51,902 bases of DNA from CAWULT01 sp963923455 (GTDB taxonomy: Bacteria > Acidobacteriota > Vicinamibacteria > Vicinamibacterales > UBA2999): the NCBI GenBank assembly GCA_963923455.1, contig CAWULT010000022.1, positions 1 through 51,902 of the forward strand, given 5' to 3'. Below the pieces are notes generated by a model. The model searched no databases and had not been told where the DNA came from. It was given only the letters and a program-made list of their open reading frames with translations. This document shows positions 32,602-41,338 of this stretch, piece after piece (position 1 is the first letter of the stretch; each line of letters starts with the position of its first letter). The translations under genes and the position numbers were made by a program.

Positions 32602-33684
32602 ATGACGCACAACCCACACGCCGGCCCACCGGCCCATCGGGGCCGCCGCGCCTTTCTCGCCACGGCGTTCGGCGCCGTGCTGGCGCCGCACCTGCGGGCC
32701 CAGCAGGCGGCCCAGCCCGCGGTCGTATCGCCCGTGCCCAGCGCGCGCGACTACTCGCGCCTCGACCCGGTGCAGTATCCCGACCCGGACATCGTCGCGC
32801 TCGACCCCCGCTTCCGCCGCTACGTGGTCAACAACACCGTGATCCGCCGGATGCACATCGGCACGCTGTGGGCCGAGGGGCCAGCCTGGAACGGCGTGGG
32901 CCGCTACCTGGTGTGGAGCGACATCCCGAACAACGTGCAGATGCGGTGGATCGAGGAGGACGCCCGCGTCACGACGTTCCGCAGCTCGTCCGGCTACAGC
33001 AATGGCAACACCTTCGACTACGAAGGCCGTCAGCTCTCCTGCGAGCACGGCGGCCGACGCGTCGTCCGCTACGAGCCGAACGGCAGCGTGACCGTCGTCG
33101 CCGAGCGCTTCCAGGGCAAGCGCCTGAGCTCGCCCAACGATGTCGTGGTGCACCCGGACGGCAGCATCTGGTTCACGGACCCGACCTACGGCATCCGTGG
33201 CAACTACGAGGGCTTCAAGGCCGAGCAGGAGTTGAAGGAGGCGGTCTATCGCGTCGACGGGAAGACGGGCCAGATCGACAAGGTCACCGACGAGGTGGGC
33301 GGTCCCAACGGCCTGTGCTTCTCGCCCGACTACCGGAAGCTCTACGTCGCCGACACGGGCATGCCGCGCGATATCAAGGTCTGGGACGTCGACGGCCGGT
33401 CGCTGCGCAACGGGAAGCGCCTGATTCAGCTCGACGTGCCCGGGACGGGCGCCCCGTCGGCTGCCGACGGGATCCGCTGCGACGCCGATGGCAACATCTG
33501 GGCGGGCGCGAGGCCCGGCGTCCAGGTGGTGACCGCCAACGGGGAGCGCATCGGCATGATCCGGCTGCCCGAGACGTGCGCCAACGTCTGCTTCGGCGGC
33601 ACGCGCCGGAACCGGCTGTTCATGGCGGCCAGCCAGTCGCTCTACGCCGTCTACGTCGAGACGACGGGCGCGCACATCGCGTGA
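32602..33684 (+). CDS. SMP-30/gluconolactonase-family protein with Tat-type signal
   Basis: 360 residues. GRRAFLATAFGAVLA near the N-terminus is a twin-arginine signal, so the protein is exported folded. Six-bladed propeller with the family's metal residues: Glu92 in LWAEGPAWN, LSSPNDVVVHPDGSIWFTDPTYG, GGPNGLCFSPD and SAADGIRCDADGNIWAG. Such enzymes hydrolyse sugar or other lactones, the products expected from PQQ sugar dehydrogenases like the one at 34367. Its stop overlaps the GTG of the next gene, suggesting an operon of lactonase, small envelope protein and quinoprotein. Confidence 0.93.
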   Translation: MTHNPHAGPPAHRGRRAFLATAFGAVLAPHLRAQQAAQPAVVSPVPSARDYSRLDPVQYPDPDIVALDPRFRRYVVNNTVIRRMHIGTLWAEGPAWNGVGRYLVWSDIPNNVQMRWIEEDARVTTFRSSSGYSNGNTFDYEGRQLSCEHGGRRVVRYEPNGSVTVVAERFQGKRLSSPNDVVVHPDGSIWFTDPTYGIRGNYEGFKAEQELKEAVYRVDGKTGQIDKVTDEVGGPNGLCFSPDYRKLYVADTGMPRDIKVWDVDGRSLRNGKRLIQLDVPGTGAPSAADGIRCDADGNIWAGARPGVQVVTANGERIGMIRLPETCANVCFGGTRRNRLFMAASQSLYAVYVETTGAHIA

Positions 33685-34289
33685 GCGCGCCGGGACACCG
33701 GGAGCGGCGTACGCACCCGTCGATCGGGGCTGCGCCAGAAACCGCACCGGCGCAACGGCCCAGGCCCGAGTGCGGTTCGGCCCGCGCGCGCAGGCGGTGG
33801 TGGGCCTTTGCGATCGTGGCGTTCGTCGCGTGCGTGGCCCATCCCCGCGCGCAGCTCTTCGTCCCGTCGGGCAAGGACACGCTTCGCGGCCTGCCTGGCG
33901 TCGAGGTCATCGTCGAGGAGCTGCAGCCCGAGATCGTGCGCGCGGGGCTCACCGCGTCGGGGGTCCGCGACGCCGCCGTGCGCCAGCTCCGGGACGCGGG
34001 CATCGTGGTCTATCCGTCACAGGCCGAGAACGGGAGCCCGGCGAAGCCGTATCTCTACGTCCACGTCAACGCCGGCGGCGTGCCCCAGACGTCCAGCTAC
34101 GCGGTGTCGGTGCACGTCCAGGTGCGCCAGACCCTGCGGTCGCTCGTCACCGAGTCGAGCGTGGTCGACGCGATGACCTGGGACAGCCACACGGTGCTGG
34201 CCGTGGCGCGCAACCGGATGTCGCCGCTGCGCGACATGATCGCCAGGCAGATCGGGCTGTTCGTCGAGGACTGGAAGGCCGTCCACTGA
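33681..34289 (+). CDS. Exported protein of unknown function
   Basis: 202 residues from GTG 33681, overlapping the lactonase stop. A long basic, Pro/Arg-rich leader is followed by one hydrophobic segment (WWAFAIVAFVACVAHPRAQ), which looks like a signal peptide, so the true start may be further in, though no other start codon stands out. The mature part (GLPGVEVIVEELQPEIVRAGL, then a strand-rich YLYVHVNAG / YAVSVHVQVRQTL) is probably alpha/beta and soluble in the periplasm. I do not recognise the family. Its position between a lactonase and a PQQ enzyme suggests an accessory role. Confidence 0.65.
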   Translation: MSAPGHRERRTHPSIGAAPETAPAQRPRPECGSARARRRWWAFAIVAFVACVAHPRAQLFVPSGKDTLRGLPGVEVIVEELQPEIVRAGLTASGVRDAAVRQLRDAGIVVYPSQAENGSPAKPYLYVHVNAGGVPQTSSYAVSVHVQVRQTLRSLVTESSVVDAMTWDSHTVLAVARNRMSPLRDMIARQIGLFVEDWKAVH

Positions 34290-34366
34290 CGTTTGACAGT
34301 CCAGCCCGCGCGACTGCAATATCCCACCACTTGGAATTCCGCCTGCGTCTCCTTCCGGAGGGGTCG

Positions 34367-36373
34367 ATGTCCAGACCGCGTCGTCTGCACGTGTCGCTCG
34401 GGTGCCTGCTGTTCGCGCTGGCGTGGTGGTCGCTGCCCGCCAGCGGCCAGAAGGGCATGGGTACGGGTGAGTGGAAGGCCTACCGGGCCGATGAAGGCAG
34501 CACCGCGTACTCGTCGGCCGACCAGATCACCCGCGACAACGTGAAGGACCTCCAGGTGGCGTGGACCTGGAAGTTCGACAACTTCGGCGCGGGCGCCTCC
34601 GAGACGGTCAGCACCGAGACGACGCCGCTGATGGTCGACGGCGTGCTCTACTTCACCGCCGGCGCCAGACGCACCGTCGTGGCGGCCAGCGCGGCGACCG
34701 GCGAGACGCTGTGGACCTGGCGCCCCGACGAGGGGCGCCGCTTCGACGAGGCCCCGCGGAAGGTGCACCGCGGCGTGGCCTACTGGAGCGACGGGCGCGA
34801 CGCGCGCATCGTCGTCGTGACGCCGGGCTTCAACCTCGTCGCGCTCGACGCGAAGACGGGGCGCCCCGTGCCCGGCTTCGGCCAGGGGGGCACGGTCGAT
34901 CTCTTCACGCAGCTCGACAACGACACGAAGATGGATCCCACCGGGCGTATCGGTAACAGCTCGCCGCCCGTGATCGCCAACGACGTGATCGTGGTCGGCC
35001 CGGCGCTGACGCCGGGCGGCCGCGTCAACATCGCCAACGTCAAGGCCGACATCATGGCCTTCGACGTGCGCAGCGGCAAGAAGCTGTGGACGTTCCACTC
35101 GGTGCCGCGTGACGGCGAGCCGGGCGCCGAGACGTGGCTCGGCGACTCGCGGCAGTACACCGGCAACGCCGGCATCTGGGGGCCGTTCTCGGCCGACCCC
35201 GTGCTCGGTCGCGTCTACCTCAGCATCGAATCGGCCACCAACGACGTCTACGGCGGCCACCGGCCCGGCAACAACCTGTATTCCGACTCGCTCGTCTGTC
35301 TCGACATCAAGACCGGCAAGATGATCTGGTACCAGCAGCTCGTGCACCACGACATCTGGGACTACGACATGCCGCCGGCGCCGATTCTGCTCGACGTCAC
35401 GGTGGCCGGCCGGCCGGTCAAGGCCGTGGTGCAGCTGACGAAGCAGGCGTTCGCCTACGTCTTCGACCGCACGAACGGCCAGCCCGTGTGGCCGTGGACC
35501 GAGAAGCCGGTGCCCCAGACCGACGTGCCCAAGGAATGGACGTCGAAGACGCAGCCGTTCCCGTCGAAGCCGCCGGCCTTCGACGTGCAGGGCGTCAGCG
35601 TGGACGACCTGATCGACTTCACGCCGGAACTGCGGGCCGAGGCGATCAAGGCGGTGCAGGGCTATCGCCTCGGACCCCTCTACACGCCCCCGTCGCTCAT
35701 CACCCCCACCAACAAGGGCACCATCGTCGCGCCGGGCCTCGGCGGCGGCGCGAACTGGCCGGGTGGAGCCGCCGATCCGGAGACGGGCTTCGTCTACGTC
35801 GGTTCCACGACGACCCCCGCGGTGATCGGCCTCGAACCGAACGTCGACCGGGCGCGGACGCGCGTGGACTCGGACTACACGATGGGTGGCACGCTCCCGA
35901 CCATCCAGGGCCTGCGGCTCCTGAAGCCGCCGTACGGGCGCATCACTGCGTTCAACATGAACACCGGCACGATCGCCTGGCAGGTCCCGAACGGCGATAC
36001 GCCGCCGGCGGTCAGGAACAATCCCGCGCTGAAGGGCCTGACCATTCCGAAGACCGGCAGCCCGTCGCAGGCGGGGCTGCTCGTCACGAAGACGCTGCTC
36101 TTCGCCGGCGAGGGGTCGGGCGGGCAGGCATTCTTCCACGCGTACGACAAGGCCACGGGTGCCGAGATCTGGCAGACGCCGATTCCCGGCCCGCAGACGA
36201 GCCTGCCGATGACCTACGTGCACCAGGGCCGGCAGTACGTGGTCGTCGGCGTGCGCGGCACCGCGAACTCCGGTGCGCAGCTCATGGCGTTCGCGCTGCC
36301 GCGGCAGCAGCCGGCCGGCGGGCGCGGCACGGTGGGTCGCGGCGCCGGTCCGGCGGCCGGCGGCGCGCAGTAG
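34367..36373 (+). CDS. Secreted PQQ-dependent dehydrogenase (glucose-dehydrogenase-like)
   Basis: 668 residues from ATG 34367, behind a CGGAGGGG ribosome-binding site. Signal peptide ends near PASGQ. Propeller motifs: EWKAYRADEGSTAYSSADQI at the start, AxDxxTGxxxW-type blade ends (AFDVRSGKKLWTFH, CLDIKTGKMIWYQ), LVHHDIWDYDMPPAPILLD, and GGGANWPGGAADPETGFVYVGS near the middle. It is a paralogue of the enzyme at 18972 (same HHD-WD-DMP motif) but lacks the PCHRPPW block. C-terminal Gly/Ala-rich tail. Probably oxidises sugars or alcohols in the periplasm, with the upstream lactonase handling the lactone product. Confidence 0.9.
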   Translation: MSRPRRLHVSLGCLLFALAWWSLPASGQKGMGTGEWKAYRADEGSTAYSSADQITRDNVKDLQVAWTWKFDNFGAGASETVSTETTPLMVDGVLYFTAGARRTVVAASAATGETLWTWRPDEGRRFDEAPRKVHRGVAYWSDGRDARIVVVTPGFNLVALDAKTGRPVPGFGQGGTVDLFTQLDNDTKMDPTGRIGNSSPPVIANDVIVVGPALTPGGRVNIANVKADIMAFDVRSGKKLWTFHSVPRDGEPGAETWLGDSRQYTGNAGIWGPFSADPVLGRVYLSIESATNDVYGGHRPGNNLYSDSLVCLDIKTGKMIWYQQLVHHDIWDYDMPPAPILLDVTVAGRPVKAVVQLTKQAFAYVFDRTNGQPVWPWTEKPVPQTDVPKEWTSKTQPFPSKPPAFDVQGVSVDDLIDFTPELRAEAIKAVQGYRLGPLYTPPSLITPTNKGTIVAPGLGGGANWPGGAADPETGFVYVGSTTTPAVIGLEPNVDRARTRVDSDYTMGGTLPTIQGLRLLKPPYGRITAFNMNTGTIAWQVPNGDTPPAVRNNPALKGLTIPKTGSPSQAGLLVTKTLLFAGEGSGGQAFFHAYDKATGAEIWQTPIPGPQTSLPMTYVHQGRQYVVVGVRGTANSGAQLMAFALPRQQPAGGRGTVGRGAGPAAGGAQ

Positions 36374-36392
36374 GCCAAGCTGGCGTACTGGT

Positions 36393-36890
36393 TCAATCGG
36401 TGACGTCGCCGGGCAGCGGCTTCGCGAAGACCGCCGACGTCTTCGTCGGCGTGTAGCCTTGGCGCCGGTAGAACCGGTGCGCGGCCTCCCGGGCGATCTG
36501 CGACCGTACGAGGATGTTCGGCAGGCCGCGCCGCCGGGCCCACTGTTCGGCGCTCGCGACGAGGCGCCCGCCGAGGCCTTCACCGCGGCAGCCGGGCGCC
36601 ACCACGAGCCCGCCGATCTCGGCGCGCGACTCGGCCTGGAGGTGCTCGGCGACGAGCACGTGAATCCAGCCGACCACCTCGTCGCCGCGGCAGGCGACGA
36701 AGACCGCGTGATCCTCGAGGCCCGCGAGCCGCTCGAGGCGCGCCCGCATCACGTCCGGCTCCGTGGGGTATCCCAGGTCCGCGCTGAGGCGCGCCACGCT
36801 CGCGGCATCCGCGGCGACCGCGGGGCGAATGGCCGCCTCGGACGCGCCCGCTGGGTGGATCGTCGTGTCGGGGCCGTGCGGGGCGGGCAT
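36393..36890 (-). CDS. GNAT-family N-acetyltransferase
   Basis: 165 residues from ATG 36890; TATACT 9 nt upstream supports this start over the longer in-frame option at 37013. Acetyl-CoA pyrophosphate loop seen as VVAPGCRGEGLGGRLV (R-G-x-G-x-G), preceded by IRPAVAADAASVARL and AEIGGL, and followed by RSQIAREAAHRFYRRQGY, the usual GNAT C-terminal strand-helix. Acceptor substrate unknown. Monocistronic, divergent from an alpha/beta hydrolase. Confidence 0.9.
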   Translation of the reverse strand: MPAPHGPDTTIHPAGASEAAIRPAVAADAASVARLSADLGYPTEPDVMRARLERLAGLEDHAVFVACRGDEVVGWIHVLVAEHLQAESRAEIGGLVVAPGCRGEGLGGRLVASAEQWARRRGLPNILVRSQIAREAAHRFYRRQGYTPTKTSAVFAKPLPGDVTD

Positions 36891-36899
36891 CGGCCGATC

Positions 36900-36905
36900 A
36901 GTATA
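36900..36905 (-). promoter_or_regulatory. Candidate -10 element of the GNAT gene
   Basis: TATACT on the minus strand, 9 nt before the ATG at 36890. Confidence 0.5.
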
Positions 36906-36949
36906 GCGGCGCCGACACCCGCCCGGAATCTCGCACGCCGGCCCCGGTG

Positions 36950-36955
36950 TATGCT
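36950..36955 (+). promoter_or_regulatory. Candidate -10 element of the alpha/beta hydrolase gene
   Basis: TATGCT, 6 nt before the ATG at 36962; would give an almost leaderless transcript. Confidence 0.45.
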
Positions 36956-36961
36956 CCCGCC

Positions 36962-37870
36962 ATGCCACGACTCCTCGTCGTTCTCGTGATCGCCGCACTG
37001 GCGGGGACCGCACGGCCCGCCTTCGCGCAGCTCTCGCCGTCCGCGGAGTGGGCCGCGCATGCGCTCAACCGGTATCAGGTGACCGCCAACCAGACCTACC
37101 TGACCGCGTCCAACTACGAGTCGAAGCTCGACATCTACTCGCGCCGCGGCGCCACGACCCCGCAGCCGACCGTCGTCTTCTTCCATGGTGGCTTCTGGGC
37201 GGCTGGCACGAAGGAGGCCGCCCTGTTCTCGCTCATCCCGTGGATGGAGATGGGCTGGAACGTCGTGAACGTCGAATACCGGCTCGCGCGCGTCGCGCCG
37301 GCGCCGGCCGCCGTCGAGGACGGCCTCTGCGCCCTCCGGTATCTGGCGGCGCAGGCGAAGACCTACAACATCGATGTCAACCGGATCGTGGTGACCGGCG
37401 AGTCGGCCGGTGGGCACCTGACGCTGACGAGCGCGATGATTCCCGAGAGCGCCGGGCTCGACCGGCAGTGCGCGAGCAACACGCCGGTGCCCCGCGTGGC
37501 GGCGGCGATCAACTGGTACGGTGTCACCGACGTGGCCGACGTGATCGACGGTCCCAACAAGGCGAACCTGGCCGTCACGTGGCTGGGAAGCCTGCCCGAC
37601 CGGATGGAGATTGCGACGCGCGTGTCGCCACTGACCTACGTGCGTGCCGGCCTGCCGCCCATCCTGACGATCCACGGCGACAAGGACACGGTGGTGCCCT
37701 ACGCCCACGGCGTGCGGCTGCACGAGGCGCTCACCAGGGCCGGTGTGCCGAACCAGCTGCTGACGATTCCGGGTGGTGGGCACGGTGGGTTCACGCCGGC
37801 GGAGCGCACGCGGATCTACGCGACCATCCGCGAGTTCCTCGGGAAGTACGGGCTGGGCGAGAACAAGTAG
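36962..37870 (+). CDS. Secreted alpha/beta hydrolase (esterase/lipase, BD-FAE-like)
   Basis: 302 residues from ATG 36962, which opens a clean signal peptide (MPRLLVVLVIAALAGTARPAFAQ). Oxyanion motif FFHGGFW, nucleophile elbow VTGESAGGH (Ser), acid in HGDKDTVVP and catalytic His in GGGHGGF give a complete triad of the hormone-sensitive-lipase/carboxylesterase type. Probably hydrolyses acetyl or short acyl esters, perhaps on plant polysaccharides, in the periplasm. It ends before a 24-nt perfect palindrome shared with the convergent gene. Confidence 0.92.
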   Translation: MPRLLVVLVIAALAGTARPAFAQLSPSAEWAAHALNRYQVTANQTYLTASNYESKLDIYSRRGATTPQPTVVFFHGGFWAAGTKEAALFSLIPWMEMGWNVVNVEYRLARVAPAPAAVEDGLCALRYLAAQAKTYNIDVNRIVVTGESAGGHLTLTSAMIPESAGLDRQCASNTPVPRVAAAINWYGVTDVADVIDGPNKANLAVTWLGSLPDRMEIATRVSPLTYVRAGLPPILTIHGDKDTVVPYAHGVRLHEALTRAGVPNQLLTIPGGGHGGFTPAERTRIYATIREFLGKYGLGENK

Positions 37871-37879
37871 GCGCCAACC

Positions 37880-37903
37880 CGCCCCGCCGGCGCCGGCGGG
37901 GCG
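37880..37903. terminator. Bidirectional hairpin between convergent genes
   Basis: A perfect 24-nt GC palindrome (arms CGCCCCGCCG / CGGCGGGGCG) between the ends of the alpha/beta hydrolase and the opposing monooxygenase-like gene. No T-tract on either side, so it may act with Rho or as an RNA end-stabiliser. Confidence 0.5.
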
Positions 37904-37913
37904 ACCACGTCCG

Positions 37914-38672
37914 CTAGCGGGCCGAGTAGAGGATCCCCGTGTACTGCATCTCCTGCCACGTCTGATCGCCCCACCGGACGTCGATCGTCGGGTCGGGATT
38001 CCACCGGTTGGCGGAGGAGTTGTCGTACCAGGCGGTGGAGACGATGCGCGCGCCCCGCGGCACGTCGAGCGGCTCCTTGAACATGTAGTAGGTCTGCCAG
38101 TTGAAGTCGTACCTCGGCACCGAGAGGATCGTCCTCCGGCTGCCGTCCGGCAGCTCCAGCTCGTAGCTCCACCGCTTGCCGCGCACGTGGGTGTGCGGGA
38201 AGAGCCCCCACACGGTGGCGTCCTGCAGGAAGGCCACGTCGGTGGACACGGACTGGTTGCTGGCCCCGGCCGGAATCGTGAAGCGCGCATTCAGGAACTG
38301 CGACGCGCGCAGCTCGCGCGCCGGCGGCTCCGCGGCGAAGATCAGACCCACCGTCGAGCGGTCGGTGCCGGCCTTGCCGTTGGCGGTGTAGTGGAGCTCC
38401 AGGTGGAGCGTGCCGCCGGGCGGCAGCCGCAGCGCCGTGCCGGCGGGGAAGCGCTGCGGGTTCGTGCCCGGTGCGTAGGTGGCCAGCAACCGCGACGTCC
38501 CCTCCACCCTCCGTTCGGGACGCAGGCCCGCTCTCGACTCGGGTACGGCATTGTCCTCGCGATTGGTTCGCAGCACCGGTGAAGGCCGCGTCGGCTCGGG
38601 AGGGGCCTCGTAGTAGACGAGGATGTGATGGACGAGCGCGCGATTGCCGGGCCGGGCCTCGATGGCTTGCAG
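37914..38672 (-). pseudogene. Copper type II monooxygenase-like domain (C-terminal part, after in-frame TGA)
   Basis: About 252 residues, open from the codon after TGA 38675-38673 to the stop at 37914, in the same frame as the upstream half; internal GTG at 38576 is the first possible restart. It begins LQAIEARPGNRALVHHILVYY. The HH pair (VHHI) matches the first copper site of peptidylglycine/dopamine-type monooxygenases, FPHTHVRGKRW the H-x-H of the second, and QEMQYTG the Met ligand, so the copper residues are intact although translation is interrupted. It is one gene with the cytochrome half. Classed as pseudogene or read-through candidate; substrate unknown. Confidence 0.75.
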
Positions 38673-39200
38673 TCACTTCGCTTCGGTGAACCCGGTGGGG
38701 ATGTAGAAGTGTTCGTACTGCACCTCGCCCTCGGCGGGCACCGCGTACGCCTCGGGCATCTGGAACACCTGATCGGGCCGGCCGATCAGCCAGCCGTCCG
38801 GGAACGCCGGCACGGGCGGCAGGTCCGCCGGATCGCCCTGCGGTGCGCCGCCCGCGGCCCAGCGCGCGAGCACGTCCTTCTGCACCGCGCTGAGCTTGCG
38901 TTCGTTCGCGAACGTGCCGTCCTCGCCCTCGGCATGCCACGGCGGCATCGAGCCGTTGCCGGTCTGACGCGCGATGGCCTGCGCCCAGGGGCGTGCCTCG
39001 GCGTACGTCACGAGCGACATCGGTGCCATCTCGCCGGCGCGGTGGCAGGTCACGCACTGGCTGTAGAGGATTGGCGCGACGTCCCTCGAGAACGTCGGCA
39101 CCTGCGCCGCGGGAGGGGTGGACTGTGCGTGGCCGATGGCCACGGCCGCACCGGCGGCCAGCACGACGGCGGAGAGGACGGACGAGCGGGCGCGGCTCAT
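38673..39200 (-). CDS. Cytochrome c-type N-terminal part of a copper monooxygenase-like protein (stops at in-frame TGA)
   Basis: 175 residues. Signal peptide to about residue 26 (IGHAQ), then a heme-binding C49-V-T-C-H53 in a c-type cytochrome domain with APMSLVTYAEARPWAQAI and MPPWHAEG, the arrangement known from planctomycete and acidobacterial proteins that fuse cytochrome c to a copper type II ascorbate-dependent monooxygenase-like domain. The reading ends in YIPTGFTEAK-TGA. In the family a Trp follows the equivalent Lys, so TGG to TGA is the simplest explanation. It lies directly downstream of a cytochrome-containing quinoprotein gene on the same strand. Confidence 0.85.
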   Translation of the reverse strand: MSRARSSVLSAVVLAAGAAVAIGHAQSTPPAAQVPTFSRDVAPILYSQCVTCHRAGEMAPMSLVTYAEARPWAQAIARQTGNGSMPPWHAEGEDGTFANERKLSAVQKDVLARWAAGGAPQGDPADLPPVPAFPDGWLIGRPDQVFQMPEAYAVPAEGEVQYEHFYIPTGFTEAK

Positions 39201-39232
39201 GAGAGGCCTCCGGTCGTGCGAGGTGAACGGAC

Positions 39233-39261
39233 GGGGCGGGCGGCGGCAGGCCGCCCGCCCC
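39233..39261 (-). terminator. Hairpin between the quinoprotein and cytochrome/monooxygenase genes
   Basis: Perfect 11-bp stem (GGGGCGGGCGG / CCGCCCGCCCC) with a 7-nt loop, beginning 6 bases after the minus-strand quinoprotein stop. No U-run, so it may attenuate or stabilise rather than fully terminate. Confidence 0.5.
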
Positions 39262-39267
39262 GGAAGA

Positions 39268-41190
39268 TCAATCGACGCCGAACGCCAGCAGCACGTTGCC
39301 GGCGGACGCGCCGCTGCCGACCGCGTAGCCGGACCCGACGAACACCATGCCCTTGACGGCCACCGCGCCCGACACGCTGATGGCGCCGCCCTTGGCCAGC
39401 ATCTTGTTGACCGTCTCGAACTGCTGCGCCGTGTCGAACTGCCACAGAAGCTTGCCGTCGGCGGCCGACACCGCGTAGAGCTTTCCGTCGCCGGCCCCCT
39501 GGAACACGACGCCGGGGATCGTGGTCGGCGCCGCCCCGAGGCCGCCGCCGCGCCCGCCGGGCGGCGTGAACACCCAGGCCCGCTCGCCGGTGGCCGGGTT
39601 CAGCGCGGCGAGCCCTGCGCCGGCCATGCCGTAGTAGACCTTCTGTCCGTCCGAGGCGCCGCCCCAGACGATCGTGCCGCGGCCGAAGCGGCCACCGCCG
39701 ATCTCGCCGCCCGCCGCGTTGATCCGGTAGAGAAGCTTGCCGTTGTCGTCCGGATCGAGCGCGAAGACGTCCGCGGACTTCGTGCCCGCCAGCACCGCGC
39801 GCTTGCCGTTCGGCAGGTTCACCAGGATCGGCGAGTTGCCGATGTCCATGTCCGGCCCCATCGGGTTCGGGCACGCATCGCTCTTCTCGGCCAGGTTGCA
39901 GCCGCCCATGAACACGTCGTTCTCCGTGGCCTGGTAGTGCCAGAGGGTCCTGCCGGTGTTGATGTCGACGGCCATGATCGCGTCGGTCGTCACCGCGGGC
40001 GGTGCGGTCGTCGCGTCGCCCGTGCCGAAGATCACGGTGCCGCGCACCGGGTCCACCGTCGGGGTGTTCCAGACGGCGCCGCCCGCGGGCTTGTACAGCG
40101 TGACGCCGTTGGCCATCGTCTTCCACGGCTTCGGCTCCTCGGGCACCACCCACGCCTTCCAGATCTGCTTGCCGGTGTTGGCGTCGAGCGCCACCACGCT
40201 GCCACGCGACGTGCAGCACGGGTAGTTCGGCGTGCCGCTGCTGAACTCTTCCGACGAGCTCACCGGCACGAACAGCTTGCCGCCGTAGAGAGTGCTGCCA
40301 GCCGTGATGCGCGCGATGAAGTGCGGATCGGCCTCGGTCTTCCACAGCAGGCGGCCGGTCTGCGCGTCCACCGCGTGCACGTTGGCCTGCCCGTCGCCGA
40401 AGTAGACGGCGTAGCGCGCGTTACCCTGGCCCGACACCGGGCCGATCACGGCCGCGTTGCGGATGATCGAGCCGGCTTCGTACGACCAGTAGACGCAGCC
40501 CGTCTTCGCGTCGAGCGCGTAGAAGTAGCCGTTGTCGCTGCCCACGAACACGCGGCCCGCGGCCACCGTCGGCTGGGCGTTGGCCGACACGCCCGTGGGG
40601 AAGCCGAACGCCCACTTCAGCTTGAGCTGTGGCACCTGCGCCGCGCTCAGGCCCGCTCCCGCGGCCGTCTGGAAGCGGGTGTTCGCGATGTTGTTGCCCC
40701 ACCCGTTCCAGCTCGCGTCGTTGGCGGGATTGGCCATCGGCGGATTCGTCGTGCAGCGGCCGCCGGCCATCGCGGCGACCGAGCCCTGCTTCGAGCTGCC
40801 GACCGGGCGCCCGGCCATGAACTCGGCGAGGATGCGCTTCTGCACGTCGCTCAGGCCCTGGCTCTGCGCCTGCATCGAGCCGGTCGTCATCGAGGCCAGG
40901 ATGCGCTCGGGCGTCATGTCGCGGATCGCCGCCGGCGTGGCCGCACGTTCGACGTTCGGGTTGCCGTGGCAGCCCGAGCACCGCGTCTGGAACGTGGCCC
41001 ACCCGCTCTCGGTGCCGGGCGTGACCGGGCCGCGGCCGGCGGCCGGCGCGGCCGGCGGCTGCTGCGCCGCGGCCGGCGCCTGCGCGGCCTGTGCCGACGT
41101 GCGTGTTTCCTGTGAGGCCACGAGGCCCGCGAACACCAGCGCCCCGAGGGCGCCCGTTCCAATGGTTCTGATCAGGCTCTTGTGCGTCAC
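39268..41190 (-). CDS. Cytochrome c-PQQ dehydrogenase, polyvinyl-alcohol-dehydrogenase-like
   Basis: 640 residues. Signal peptide, an Ala/Pro linker, then a cytochrome c domain with C71-S-G-C-H75, followed by the PQQ propeller: WNGWGNNIANTRFQ, repeated AxDAxTGxxxW blade motifs, and adjacent Cys325-Cys326 (NYPCCTSRG), the vicinal-disulfide position of alcohol-oxidising quinoproteins such as PVA dehydrogenase. Further blocks TGDATTAPPAVTTDAIMAV and GPDMDIGNSPILV also fit PVA-DH-type enzymes. It should oxidise secondary alcohols or polymers in the periplasm and pass electrons through its own heme. It is followed by a second cytochrome-bearing gene. Confidence 0.92.
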   Translation of the reverse strand: MTHKSLIRTIGTGALGALVFAGLVASQETRTSAQAAQAPAAAQQPPAAPAAGRGPVTPGTESGWATFQTRCSGCHGNPNVERAATPAAIRDMTPERILASMTTGSMQAQSQGLSDVQKRILAEFMAGRPVGSSKQGSVAAMAGGRCTTNPPMANPANDASWNGWGNNIANTRFQTAAGAGLSAAQVPQLKLKWAFGFPTGVSANAQPTVAAGRVFVGSDNGYFYALDAKTGCVYWSYEAGSIIRNAAVIGPVSGQGNARYAVYFGDGQANVHAVDAQTGRLLWKTEADPHFIARITAGSTLYGGKLFVPVSSSEEFSSGTPNYPCCTSRGSVVALDANTGKQIWKAWVVPEEPKPWKTMANGVTLYKPAGGAVWNTPTVDPVRGTVIFGTGDATTAPPAVTTDAIMAVDINTGRTLWHYQATENDVFMGGCNLAEKSDACPNPMGPDMDIGNSPILVNLPNGKRAVLAGTKSADVFALDPDDNGKLLYRINAAGGEIGGGRFGRGTIVWGGASDGQKVYYGMAGAGLAALNPATGERAWVFTPPGGRGGGLGAAPTTIPGVVFQGAGDGKLYAVSAADGKLLWQFDTAQQFETVNKMLAKGGAISVSGAVAVKGMVFVGSGYAVGSGASAGNVLLAFGVD

Positions 41191-41338
41191 ACCTGCTCCT
41201 GTGTCGATCGCGCCGTGTCGCCGGCCGATCGCGTCGTGTCGATGCTCGGTCCCTCGACCTGCACGGACTCATATCCGTCCGGCATCGCAGAGAGGGGTAG
41301 ACTACCGCCTGTTTCCTGCCGAGGGAAGAGGGTACCGC

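Noticed and set aside
37880..37903. 24-nt palindrome as a recombination or attachment site
   Set aside because: It stands between two convergent gene ends, has no second copy in the window and is best explained as a shared hairpin terminator.
38673..38675. TGA as selenocysteine or as a Trp codon of an altered genetic code
   Set aside because: Family members have Trp, not Cys, at this place, and I see no convincing hairpin just downstream for selenocysteine insertion. TGA is used as the ordinary stop of many genes in the window.
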